In this document: piece by piece, positions 35,172 through 42,518 of the stretch
How positions within the stretch are numbered: position 1 is the first letter of the stretch
How the letters are laid out: each line of letters begins with the position of its first letter
Source: UBA1067 sp050874585
Lineage (GTDB): Bacteria > Verrucomicrobiota > Kiritimatiellia > RFP12 > UBA1067
Assembly: GCA_050874585.1 (NCBI GenBank)
Contig: JBNMKZ010000006.1
Span: 1 to 64,000, forward strand
DNA: 64,000 nt
Reading direction: 5' to 3'
Notes under the pieces: generated by a model
What the model was told of the DNA's origin: nothing
Database searches by the model: none
The model's input: only the letters and a program-made list of their open reading frames with translations
Translations under genes and position numbers: made by a program

Positions 35172-35255
35172 GGCGGGGAAAAGCCCCGCCGCGTAGGCGT
35201 TCAGAAGGCGCGAGCGCGGCACGCTGAATGGGCGCGGCCTGCCGGACGGCAGGCC
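35172..35255. other. Two GC hairpins in the aro-tyrS intergenic region
   Basis: GGCGGGG (35172-35178) pairs with CCCCGCC (35184-35190) around AAAAG. GGCCTGCCG (35236-35244) pairs with CGGCAGGCC (35247-35255) around a 2-nt loop. The preceding stretch at about 35115 (GGACGGGGACTTCGCCCCCG) resembles sequence at about 157-176. These may be decayed copies of a dispersed intergenic element. No gene is seen from 35096 to 35353. Confidence 0.5.
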
Positions 35256-35307
35256 GGCAAGACCACCTGCTGCGGGGTGCCGGTGGTCGGCCTGTTCCTC
35301 CTCTCGG

Positions 35308-35352
35308 GCTCGGGGGCTTGCGCGTCGGGCGAGCCCCCGAGCAGGCGGTTTT
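35308..35352 (+). terminator. Terminator hairpin abutting the tyrS promoter
   Basis: An 11-bp perfect stem, GCTCGGGGGCT (35308-35318) with AGCCCCCGAGC (35332-35342), has a 13-nt loop and is followed by AGGCGG and a six-T run. It should end transcription of the aro fusion genes. The T-run continues directly into TGGTATAAT. Confidence 0.75.
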
Positions 35353-35353
35353 T

Positions 35354-35362
35354 TGGTATAAT
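35354..35362 (+). promoter_or_regulatory. Extended -10 promoter of tyrS, predicted leaderless
   Basis: TGGTATAAT directly follows the terminator T-run and ends 8 nt before the tyrS ATG, so the predicted transcript has essentially no leader. Confidence 0.75.
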
Positions 35363-35370
35363 ACCCAAAT

Positions 35371-36636
35371 ATGAAACTACTTGACGAATTGAAGGCTCGT
35401 GGACTTGTTGAGGCTCTGACCGATCCGGCGATTGAGGCGGCGTTGGAGAAGCCGATGACGGTTTATTGCGGATTCGATCCTTCCGCCCGCTCCCTGCAGG
35501 CGGGCAACCTCGTGTCCATCATGGTCCTGAAGCGGTTTCAGCAGGCCGGGCACAAGGTCATAGCCCTCGTCGGGGGCGCGACGGGGCTGATTGGCGACCC
35601 GAGCGGAAAGTCCGCCGAGCGCAACATGCTGACGGTTGAGCAGGTGGCGGAGAACAAGAAGGGCATTCGTGAGAACTTGGCCCGAATCCTCGATTTCGAC
35701 GGCCCGAACGCGGCGATTCTCGTCGACAACTACGACTGGTACAAGGGCACGAGCGCGATTGAGTTCCTGCGCGACATCGCCATCAACTTCCGTGTGCCGC
35801 AGATGCTGGCGAAGGAGTCCGTGCGCAAGCGTTTAGAGGCGAGCGAGGGTGCCCTGACCTTTACGGAATTCTCCTACCAGATTCTGCAGGGCAACGACTT
35901 CTTGCACCTCTACGACAACTACGGCTGCCAGATGGAGGTCGGCGGGGCCGACCAGTGGGGCAACATCACGGCGGGGACGGATCTCGTGCGGCGGATGCGC
36001 GGCAAGTCGGCCTTCGGCCTGACGTTCCCGCTGCTTCTCGACTCGACGGGCAAGAAGTTCGGCAAGTCCGAGGGCAACGCGCTCTTTCTGAACGGCGAAA
36101 TGACGTCCGTCTACGATTGGTACCAGTACTTCCTGCGCGCGGCGGATGCCGATGTCATCCGTTACCTGAAGGTCTTCTCGATGAAGTCGCTTGACGAGAT
36201 TGCCGAACTGGAGGCCGCGATGAAGCGGAATCCCGAGGCGCGGATTCCCCAGAAGGCGCTGGCGGAGGAGTTGACGCGTCTCGTGCATGGCGAGGCGGGG
36301 CTTCAGACGGCGCTCGGCGCGACGAAGACGCTCTTTGGCGGGGATGTCGCGGGCAAGTCGGCGGATGAGCTTGAGACAATTTTCAAGGATGTGAAGTCCG
36401 CCGAGATGGCCGCAGGTGACGTTCTCGGCAAGCCGGTCTTTGCCGTGGCGGCGGCGGCCGGGATGTTCAAGTCCAACGGCGAAGCGCGGCGGATGGCCCA
36501 GCAGGGCGGGCTCTCGCTGAACGGCACGAAGGTCGACGACAAGCGCGTTTTCGCGGCGGACGATCTCGTGGACGGTCGGATTGCCATCCTGAAGCAGGGC
36601 AAAAAGAACAACTTCCTTCTGAAGATTAAGGCTTGA
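35371..36636 (+). CDS. tyrS: Tyrosine--tRNA ligase
   Basis: This class I synthetase charges tRNA(Tyr). It has 421 residues: a Rossmann catalytic domain (YCGFDPSARSLQAGNLVS, LVGGATGLIGDPSGKSAER, QMEVGGADQWGNIT), a KMSKS-equivalent loop reading KKFGKSEGNALF, and a C-terminal S4 domain (AQQGGLSLNGTKVDDKRV). The HIGH-equivalent position reads QAGN instead of the common HIGN or HIGH. I believe this Gln occurs in some related bacteria, but cannot verify it. The ATG follows the promoter by 8 nt. The lptF/G-type gene overlaps its stop. Confidence 0.96.
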   Translation: MKLLDELKARGLVEALTDPAIEAALEKPMTVYCGFDPSARSLQAGNLVSIMVLKRFQQAGHKVIALVGGATGLIGDPSGKSAERNMLTVEQVAENKKGIRENLARILDFDGPNAAILVDNYDWYKGTSAIEFLRDIAINFRVPQMLAKESVRKRLEASEGALTFTEFSYQILQGNDFLHLYDNYGCQMEVGGADQWGNITAGTDLVRRMRGKSAFGLTFPLLLDSTGKKFGKSEGNALFLNGEMTSVYDWYQYFLRAADADVIRYLKVFSMKSLDEIAELEAAMKRNPEARIPQKALAEELTRLVHGEAGLQTALGATKTLFGGDVAGKSADELETIFKDVKSAEMAAGDVLGKPVFAVAAAAGMFKSNGEARRMAQQGGLSLNGTKVDDKRVFAADDLVDGRIAILKQGKKNNFLLKIKA

Positions 36637-37751
36637 AAACCCTCGAACGATACGTCTTCGGCTCATTCCTGTCGAGCTTCGTGCTCGCCTTCCTCGTGCT
36701 CAGTTTCGTGCTGACGGTCGGGCTGATGGTGCAGATTGTCGGCTTCATCCTGGACGGTGTGCCGATGTCGCTCGTCGCGGAGTTCGCGGCTGTGAGCTTC
36801 CCCGAGACGCTGCAGTGGACGATGCCGCTCGCGCTGCTCGTGTCGAGCGTGCTCGTCTTTTCGCGGATGAGCGCCGACAGCGAAATCGCCGCGATGCGCG
36901 CCTGCGGCGTGAACCTGCTCGCGGTCATGAAGTGGCCGATTCTCTTTGCGTTTTTGTGTAGTGCACTGGGGATGTTCGTCAACAACGAGATTGTGCCGCG
37001 AGGGCATGAAATCCGCCGCACGCTGAAGTCGAAGGTATCCGTCGGGACGGGGCTTGAGATTCTCGAGCCCGGGCGCATCATCGACGACTTCCCGAATGTG
37101 AAGATTTACTTCGGCTCGAAGGAGGGAAACTGGTTGCACGACCTCGTCGTGATGGACTACACCGACCCGAAGGTCGATCGGATGATTACGGCGGCGAAGG
37201 CCCTCGTGACCAGCCAGGGCCGCGATGTCTCGCTCGACCTCTACCAGATGACGATGGATCCGCTTGATGCCGACCATCCGACGATGGCGCGGGCGAATCG
37301 CGTCCAGTACCTCGTGAAGGATGCGCTCAAGGACTCCCACTACACGCGCCGCGACAAGGACCTGCGCTTTCGGGAGGTGCTGGACAAGATCGGGCGGCTG
37401 AAGGAGCGCATCCGTGGGTTGACGAATGCGAGCCACGCGAAGGGGACGGAGCGGCAGCTTCTTGAGCGGGAACTCTCGAACCTGAAGGTCGAGTTCATGA
37501 AGCGCTTCGTCTTCGCCATGGCCTCGTTCTGCTTTGTCCTAATCGGCGTGCCGCTCGGCATTCGTGCGCAGCGCAAGGAGTCGTCGATTGGCATGGCGAT
37601 TTCGCTGGCGGTTTCGCTGGGCTACTACATGGTTGTCATTCTGGCCCTCGGCATGGAAAACCAGGCCTCGCTTCATCCCGAAATCATCATCTGGCTGCCG
37701 GTGGTCGTCTGCTTCGGCCTGGCGGCGCGGCTGATACCGAAGAACCTTTAA
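36633..37751 (+). CDS. LptF/LptG-family LPS export permease
   Basis: The TTG start at 36633 overlaps the tyrS stop (TTGA). The protein has 372 residues with about six membrane segments: three N-terminal (residues about 10-115), a periplasmic beta-jellyroll-like middle (about 120-245) and three C-terminal. The conserved beginning TLERYVFGSFLSSFV, the stretch RMSADSEIAAMRACG and the late FVLIGVPLGIR are typical. LptF and LptG with LptB2 extract LPS from the inner membrane. I cannot tell F from G, and no partner is adjacent. lpxA follows, supporting an outer-membrane role. Confidence 0.9.
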   Translation: MKTLERYVFGSFLSSFVLAFLVLSFVLTVGLMVQIVGFILDGVPMSLVAEFAAVSFPETLQWTMPLALLVSSVLVFSRMSADSEIAAMRACGVNLLAVMKWPILFAFLCSALGMFVNNEIVPRGHEIRRTLKSKVSVGTGLEILEPGRIIDDFPNVKIYFGSKEGNWLHDLVVMDYTDPKVDRMITAAKALVTSQGRDVSLDLYQMTMDPLDADHPTMARANRVQYLVKDALKDSHYTRRDKDLRFREVLDKIGRLKERIRGLTNASHAKGTERQLLERELSNLKVEFMKRFVFAMASFCFVLIGVPLGIRAQRKESSIGMAISLAVSLGYYMVVILALGMENQASLHPEIIIWLPVVVCFGLAARLIPKNL

Positions 37752-37791
37752 GAGAGAAACGAATACGACAAAAGAAAAGGAGAGTAAGACG

Positions 37792-38571
37792 ATGGCGAAG
37801 ATTCATTCAACGGCGATTGTGGAGGACGGCGCGATTCTGGGCGCGGACATTGAGGTCGGGCCTTACGCCCACATCGGGGCGAACGTGAAGATCGGCGACG
37901 GCACGACGATTGGCCAGGGCGCGATTGTCGACGGGCATACGACGATTGGCAACCAGTGCCAGATTTTCCCCTACGCCCTTATCGGCATGAAGACGCAGGA
38001 CCTCAAGTACAAGGCGGGGTCGGTCAGCTATGTGGAGATTGGCAACCGCACGGTGATTCGCGAGTTCGCGACTGTGCATCTCGGCACGGCGGACGGCGAG
38101 AAGACGATTATCGGCGACGACTGCCTGTTCATGGCCTACTGCCACGCGGCGCACGGTGTGATTCTCGGCAACCACGTGATTTGCTCGAATTCTGTTCAGC
38201 TGGCGGGCGACGTCCATCTGCAGGACTACGCCATCGTCGGCGGATGCGCGGCTTCGCACCAGTTCTGCACGGTTGGCCGCCACGCGATGGTCGGTGGCAT
38301 GTGCAAGGTGCGGCAGGATGTGCCGCCGTATATGCTTTGTGACATGGTCGAGGGCACGATGAAGGTACTCGGTCCGAATGTTGTCGGTCTCACGCGGCGT
38401 GGCTTCAAGCGGGAGGTGATTCAGGCCATCAAGGAGGCCTATCGCTTCATCTACCGTGACGGACTGAACCGCACCCAGGCCCTTGAGCGCGTCGAGAACG
38501 ACGTCGAGCCGTTTGAGGAAATAAAGGAACTCGTCTCCTTTTACCGCCACTCCACACGCGGCGTTTGCTGA
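37792..38571 (+). CDS. lpxA: Acyl-ACP--UDP-N-acetylglucosamine O-acyltransferase
   Basis: This enzyme does the first step of lipid A synthesis, acylating UDP-GlcNAc. Left-handed beta-helix hexapeptide repeats run through residues about 1-190 (IHSTAIVEDGAILGADIEVG onward). The catalytic His is His121 in CHAAHGVILGNHV, matching His125 of E. coli. The family loop GMKTQDLKYKAG is present. It has 259 residues, the normal length. AAGGAGAG lies upstream of the ATG. murF begins just after the stop. Confidence 0.96.
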   Translation: MAKIHSTAIVEDGAILGADIEVGPYAHIGANVKIGDGTTIGQGAIVDGHTTIGNQCQIFPYALIGMKTQDLKYKAGSVSYVEIGNRTVIREFATVHLGTADGEKTIIGDDCLFMAYCHAAHGVILGNHVICSNSVQLAGDVHLQDYAIVGGCAASHQFCTVGRHAMVGGMCKVRQDVPPYMLCDMVEGTMKVLGPNVVGLTRRGFKREVIQAIKEAYRFIYRDGLNRTQALERVENDVEPFEEIKELVSFYRHSTRGVC

Positions 38572-38573
38572 CG

Positions 38574-39737
38574 ATGGGCCTGAACGCGTTTGGCTTCTGC
38601 GGGGCGACAATCGATTCCCGGCTGGTCCGGCCGGGAATGCTCTACGTTGCCCTCAAGGGGGAGCGGGCCGACGGCAACAATTTTATTCCGCAGGCCCTGG
38701 CCGCCGGCGCGGCGAAAGTCATCGGCGGGGCGAACGCCCTCGCCGAGATGCAGGCCCTTGCGCACGACTATCGCCGTTCGCTCAGGGCGAAGGTCATCGG
38801 TGTGACGGGTTCGGCCGGCAAGACGACGACCAAGGAATTGCTCAGGGCCTTTCTCTCCCGTCTCGGCAAGGTCCATGCCACGGAGGGGAATTTCAACAAT
38901 CATCTCGGGCTTCCCCTGACCATCCTGAACTGTCCTCCCGATGCGGACTATCTCGTCGTCGAGATGGGGACGAACCATCCGGGCGAGATTGCGAAACTCT
39001 GTGACATCGCCGAGCCGGACATCGGGTTGATGACGAACGTGGGCACGGCCCACCTGGAGTTCTTCGGTTCCCAGGACGGCATCGCGGACGAGAAGGGAAC
39101 GCTCTTTGCGCGGGCGACGGATTTCTCGGTCGTTTCGTCCGAGAACGTGCGGCTGGCGCGGCTGCGGAATCTCTGCCGCGCCGAGCTGATTGAGGTCGAC
39201 CCTCACGCGGCGTGGATGGCGGCGGCCTTGGACGGCGTGTTGCCGGGTGCGCACAATGTCTCGAACGCCTGCCTCGCCTTCGCCGTGGCCGAACGCCTCG
39301 GGGCGACGCGGGCGGATGCCGTGGCGGCCCTTGCGGACTTCCGTCTGCCAGGGGCGCGGTGGCGGCAGATTGAGCGTGGCGGCGTCCATTTTGTTGACGA
39401 CAGCTACAACGCCAACCCGGACTCGATGGTTGCCGCGCTGGATGCCTTCGCGAAGATGCCGTGCACCGGGCGGCGCGTGGCCGTGCTGGGCGACATGGGG
39501 GAACTCGGGCCGAAGTCATTCGCCTTCCACCAGCGGGTCTTCGCCCATGCGAAGGGCCTCGGCATTCCGCTCGTCATCGGCGTGGGGGCGCAGTCCGCCC
39601 GTTGCGCCTGCGATCGGGCGTATTCCACATTGGAGGACTTGATGGACGCATTCCGCTCGCTGGTCTCGTCCGGCGACCGGGTGCTCCTGAAGGCCTCCCA
39701 TTCCATGAACCTCTCGAAATTGATAGACAGCCTGTGA
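38574..39737 (+). CDS. murF: UDP-N-acetylmuramoyl-tripeptide--D-alanyl-D-alanine ligase
   Basis: This cytoplasmic ligase adds D-Ala-D-Ala in peptidoglycan precursor synthesis. ATP-binding is seen in VIGVTGSAGKTTTKEL. The Mur ligase motifs EGNFNNHLGLPLT, YLVVEMGTNHPGEI, NVGTAHLEFFGS, VDDSYNANPDSM and LGDMGELG are all present. It has 387 residues, somewhat short of the usual ~450, mostly by a compact N-terminal domain. The ATG at 38574 lies just after the lpxA stop; a TTG at 38565 is an alternative. aroQ overlaps its stop. Confidence 0.95.
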   Translation: MGLNAFGFCGATIDSRLVRPGMLYVALKGERADGNNFIPQALAAGAAKVIGGANALAEMQALAHDYRRSLRAKVIGVTGSAGKTTTKELLRAFLSRLGKVHATEGNFNNHLGLPLTILNCPPDADYLVVEMGTNHPGEIAKLCDIAEPDIGLMTNVGTAHLEFFGSQDGIADEKGTLFARATDFSVVSSENVRLARLRNLCRAELIEVDPHAAWMAAALDGVLPGAHNVSNACLAFAVAERLGATRADAVAALADFRLPGARWRQIERGGVHFVDDSYNANPDSMVAALDAFAKMPCTGRRVAVLGDMGELGPKSFAFHQRVFAHAKGLGIPLVIGVGAQSARCACDRAYSTLEDLMDAFRSLVSSGDRVLLKASHSMNLSKLIDSL

Positions 39738-40177
39738 ACATACTCGTACTCAATGGGCCGAACCTGAACCTGCTCGGCATTCGCGAACCGGCACTCTACG
39801 GCAACCGCACCTATGCGGACCTGGAGCGCTTTATCGCCGACACGGCCGCCGGCCTCGGTCGGGACGTGACCGTCGAGGTGCGCCAGTCGAACCACGAGGG
39901 TGTGCTCGTGGACTGGATTCAGTCCGCCCGGGGTGTCTTCGACGGAATCGTCCTCAACGCCGCCGCCTACACCCACACCTCCGTCGCCATTCTCGACGCG
40001 CTGAAGGCGGTGGCGATTCGCACGATCGAGGTGCACCTGACCGAGCCGAAGGCGCGTGAGCCGTTCCGCCGCGTCTCCTACGTGGGAATGGTTGCGGAAA
40101 AGACGTGTTCCGGGCGCGGGTTCGAGTCGTATGCGGATGCCATCCGCTACCTCGTCGAGACGCAGGGGAGGGCGTAG
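39734..40177 (+). CDS. aroQ: Type II 3-dehydroquinate dehydratase
   Basis: This enzyme removes water from 3-dehydroquinate, the third shikimate step, and fills the gap left between the two fused aro proteins. It has 147 residues. Motifs are LVLNGPNLNLLGIREP with the active-site Tyr in LYGNRTY, VEVRQSNHEG, NAAAYTHTSVAI and the catalytic His in IEVHLTEP. The usual substrate-loop Ser-Asn after that His (HLSN) is Thr-Glu here. The GTG start overlaps the murF stop (GTGA). Confidence 0.93.
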   Translation: MNILVLNGPNLNLLGIREPALYGNRTYADLERFIADTAAGLGRDVTVEVRQSNHEGVLVDWIQSARGVFDGIVLNAAAYTHTSVAILDALKAVAIRTIEVHLTEPKAREPFRRVSYVGMVAEKTCSGRGFESYADAIRYLVETQGRA

Positions 40178-40181
40178 GGCC

Positions 40182-40433
40182 ATGCCGCTTTACGTCTATG
40201 AGGCGAAGGAGCCCGCGAAGGGCTGTGCGAAGTGCCGTGACGGATTCGAAGTGACGCAGTCCCTGAAGGAGCCGCACCTCACGAAATGCCCAGACTGCGG
40301 GGCTGAAATCTACCGCGTCATTCAGGCCCCGGGGCTGACCCATTCCAAGACCGACCTCCACTACCGGGCCAAGCGCGCCGGGTTCAAGTGCCTGAAGAAA
40401 GTCCAGAAGGGCGAGTACGAGACGCTTTACTGA
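40182..40433 (+). CDS. FmdB-type zinc ribbon protein
   Basis: The protein has 83 residues starting MPLYVYEAKEPAKGCAKC, with two CxxC knuckles (CAKC and CPDC), the pattern of the FmdB/CxxC-CxxC-SSSS zinc ribbon family. These small proteins are called putative regulators, but their role is unproven. It sits between aroQ and a glycosyltransferase with gaps of 4 and 3 nt, so it is in the same operon. Confidence 0.87.
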   Translation: MPLYVYEAKEPAKGCAKCRDGFEVTQSLKEPHLTKCPDCGAEIYRVIQAPGLTHSKTDLHYRAKRAGFKCLKKVQKGEYETLY

Positions 40434-40436
40434 GCG

Positions 40437-41621
40437 ATGACCGTTTGGATTGAGAACCCGTTCGACAACCTGCCGCGTGAGGGGTCGCGTCCGCTTCGGT
40501 TCTGGCTGATGGCCCGGGCCTTCGTGCAGGCGGGGCATCGGGTGGTCTACTGGACGAGCGACTTCAGCCATACGGCGAAGGCGCGGCGGAATTTGCCGAC
40601 GGCCTTCACGGACGAGGGCGTGGCCGTGCGGCTCGTACCGACGCCGCCCTACCGAACGAACGTCAGCCTGGCGCGGATTCGCAGTCACCGCGCCTATGCG
40701 CGGGCCTGGGAGGCGGCCGCCAGTGCGACGGATTTGTCCGCTCCGAACGCGATCATCGTCTCCACGCCGCCGCTTGCGACGGGGGACATGGCGATTCGCC
40801 TGGCGCGGCGGTTTGGGGGGCGGCTTGTCGTGGACGTGATGGACGCCTGGCCCGAGACCTTTTACCGGCTCCTGCCGACCTTCGCGGCCCCGCTGCTTGG
40901 GCGGATGCTGTTCGCGTCCGCCGACGCGGCGGCGCGGCGGCTTTACCGGGCGGCGGATCTTGTGACGGGCGTCGCCGACCGCTATGGGGCGATAGCCCGT
41001 TCGAAGGGGGCGACCTCGTATCGGCGCTTCTATCACGGCATCGACTGTGCGGCCGCCCCCGCCCGGATCGAGGGACGGCGGGCAGGCGTTGCGCTCGTCT
41101 ACATCGGGAACATGGGTACGACCTACGACCTTCAGACGCTCGTGCAGGCAATGGAACTTTTGCCGACGGCCACGCTGGATCTCGCTGGGGCGGGTGCACA
41201 GGCCGAGGCGGTCGTGCGGCTCATCCGCGAACGGGGCCTGGTGGAGCGCGTCCGCTACCACGGCTACCTGAAGGCGGCCGACATGGCCGACCTCCTCAGC
41301 CGGGCCGACATCGGGGTCGTCCCCATGGCGAGCGAGAGCTTCGTGGGCGTACCCTACAAGTTCGCCGATTACGCGGCGGCGGGATTGGCCATCGTCAGTT
41401 CGCTCGGGGGCGAAACCGAAGACCTGTTGCGGAAATATGGCGCGGGGGCCGTCTACCGCTGGGGGAACGCTCGCTCGCTTGCGACGGCGGTGGACTCGCT
41501 GGTGCCGCGTCTCGCGGCGGCGCAGGCCGCCTCGCGGCGGCTGGCGCACGAGGAACTCGATGCGCGGCAGATTTATGCGGACTATGTCCGGGCCGTCGAG
41601 CGGTTGGTGTCGGAGTCCTGA
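40437..41621 (+). CDS. Family 4-type glycosyltransferase
   Basis: The protein has 394 residues with the two-Rossmann GT-B layout. The N-terminal half starts with a sugar-acceptor domain (PLRFWLMARAFVQAGHRVVYW). The C-terminal half has the donor site (VYIGNMGTTYDLQTLVQAM, YHGYLKAADMADLLSRADIGVVP, GVPYKFADYAAAGLAIVSS). No signal peptide is seen, so it acts in the cytoplasm on a lipid- or nucleotide-linked acceptor, probably in envelope polysaccharide synthesis. The linkage and sugar are unknown. It is the last gene before a 547-bp intergenic array region. Confidence 0.9.
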   Translation: MTVWIENPFDNLPREGSRPLRFWLMARAFVQAGHRVVYWTSDFSHTAKARRNLPTAFTDEGVAVRLVPTPPYRTNVSLARIRSHRAYARAWEAAASATDLSAPNAIIVSTPPLATGDMAIRLARRFGGRLVVDVMDAWPETFYRLLPTFAAPLLGRMLFASADAAARRLYRAADLVTGVADRYGAIARSKGATSYRRFYHGIDCAAAPARIEGRRAGVALVYIGNMGTTYDLQTLVQAMELLPTATLDLAGAGAQAEAVVRLIRERGLVERVRYHGYLKAADMADLLSRADIGVVPMASESFVGVPYKFADYAAAGLAIVSSLGGETEDLLRKYGAGAVYRWGNARSLATAVDSLVPRLAAAQAASRRLAHEELDARQIYADYVRAVERLVSES

Positions 41622-41684
41622 CCGCCGCGTCGCGGCGGAATAATCAGAAGATTCGGAGGATGAGCCTGTCGGCGGCCCGTCGTG

Positions 41685-41948
41685 TGCCGTTGGACGGGCT
41701 GGCCCTTGCGCACGGGAAGGGAGCCCCGTGCGCATACGGGACTCCCGTTGTGCGCAGGCGGGGCTTCTGTCGTGCGCATCTCGCGAAGTTCCTATGCCCA
41801 TCGGAAGAAAACTTACTGCCCAGTAACTTTAGACTTACTGCCCAGTAAGTTTTGATTTACTGCGCAGTAAGTCTGTCGCCGATGGGCATCGGAATCGCGG
41901 CGACTGCCCAAAGGTTTCGCGGCGGATGCCGATGGTCGCCGCGGCGGA
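41685..41948. repeat. 22-bp-period palindromic-core array, 12 units
   Basis: Cores lie at exactly 22-bp steps: 41685 TGCCGT, 41707, 41729, 41751 and 41773 TGCGCA, 41795, 41817 and 41839 TGCCCA, 41861 TGCGCA, 41883 TGGGCA, 41905 TGCCCA, 41927 TGCCGA. The 16-base spacers differ. In several units the arms are complementary: ACTTACTGCCCAGTAAGT (41833-41850), TTACTGCGCAGTAA (41857-41870), CCGATGGGCATCGG (41879-41892) and TTCCTATGCCCATCGGAA (41789-41806). Confidence 0.92.
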
Positions 41949-42106
41949 GGGTGTTTATTCCGGTTTCTTGTCGGTTTGTGAATGAAATCTTGCGCTTTTG
42001 TCGCCTTCGTGGCTTGGGCGGACGGCAATTCCGCCGCGCCCAACGGGTGCAGACACCGCCACATCTTCGCCGCGAGAGGCATCCACTATCAATGTCGCCG
42101 CATAAA

Positions 42107-42115
42107 TGATAGAAT
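42107..42115 (+). promoter_or_regulatory. Weak -10-like element
   Basis: TGATAGAAT resembles the extended -10 found elsewhere in the window, with one mismatch in the hexamer. It lies 53 nt before the small gene at 42169. Confidence 0.35.
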
Positions 42116-42168
42116 AGCGGCACTTCTTGAAAGAGAACAGACCCTTGTATGGAAAGCGAGGTGAGTTT

Positions 42169-42372
42169 ATGGCTACATCGAGTATAACTGCGAACTTTTG
42201 CACTGACGACCCCAAGGTCGCCAACAAGATTGTTCATACCTTATTTACAGACATGAAACCGTCATCCAAATTGCCGACGGCTCTCCATTCGGAGAGGAAG
42301 TACACGTCAGCACAGGAACGCGCTTTCTGGCGGCGATTTGAAAAGGTGCATGGATTGATGGCGAACGCATGA
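42169..42372 (+). CDS. Small hypothetical protein
   Basis: The protein has 67 residues starting MATSSITANFCTDDPKVANK. The opening resembles small proteins I associate loosely with toxin-antitoxin or accessory neighbourhoods, but I cannot name the family. No toxin is adjacent. GAGGTG lies 5 nt before the ATG. The base composition is more AT-rich than neighbouring genes, consistent with recent acquisition. The C-terminal half is basic and aromatic (SERKYTSAQERAFWRRFEKV). No signal peptide. Confidence 0.5.
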   Translation: MATSSITANFCTDDPKVANKIVHTLFTDMKPSSKLPTALHSERKYTSAQERAFWRRFEKVHGLMANA

Positions 42373-42518
42373 TCAATTCAATGAGATAATAGGCTGATAG
42401 GTCGGTTGCAGTCGCGGTATTCATTCAAAAGTGGCTCGTCCAGTTGTGCAAACGCGGGAGAGTTGGTGTAGAATATCCACAGTTGCGAAAAGGCAAGTCA
42501 TTGTGTGAGGAACTAACC

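Larger units (their letters stand above)
41622..42168. other. Intergenic region with the longest 22-bp array
   Basis: No gene is supported in these 547 bases. The first half (41685-41948) is the 22-bp-period array. The remainder (about 41950-42168) is more AT-rich and contains a weak -10-like TGATAGAAT at 42107-42115 and AGGTG at 42159-42163, the Shine-Dalgarno of the next small gene. Confidence 0.75.

Noticed and set aside
41685..41948. CRISPR array
   Set aside because: The constant part is only six bases, spacers are 16 bases, and there are no cas genes. The periodicity is real but not a CRISPR.
41685..41948. TIGR-type tandem guide RNA array
   Set aside because: I see no Nop-domain Tas protein in the window, and neither the short constant core nor the 22-bp period fits what I know of those arrays.
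41660..42109. Small + strand frames at 41660-41848 and 41852-42109
   Set aside because: They run through the 22-bp array, have no recognisable protein character and no convincing ribosome-binding site.
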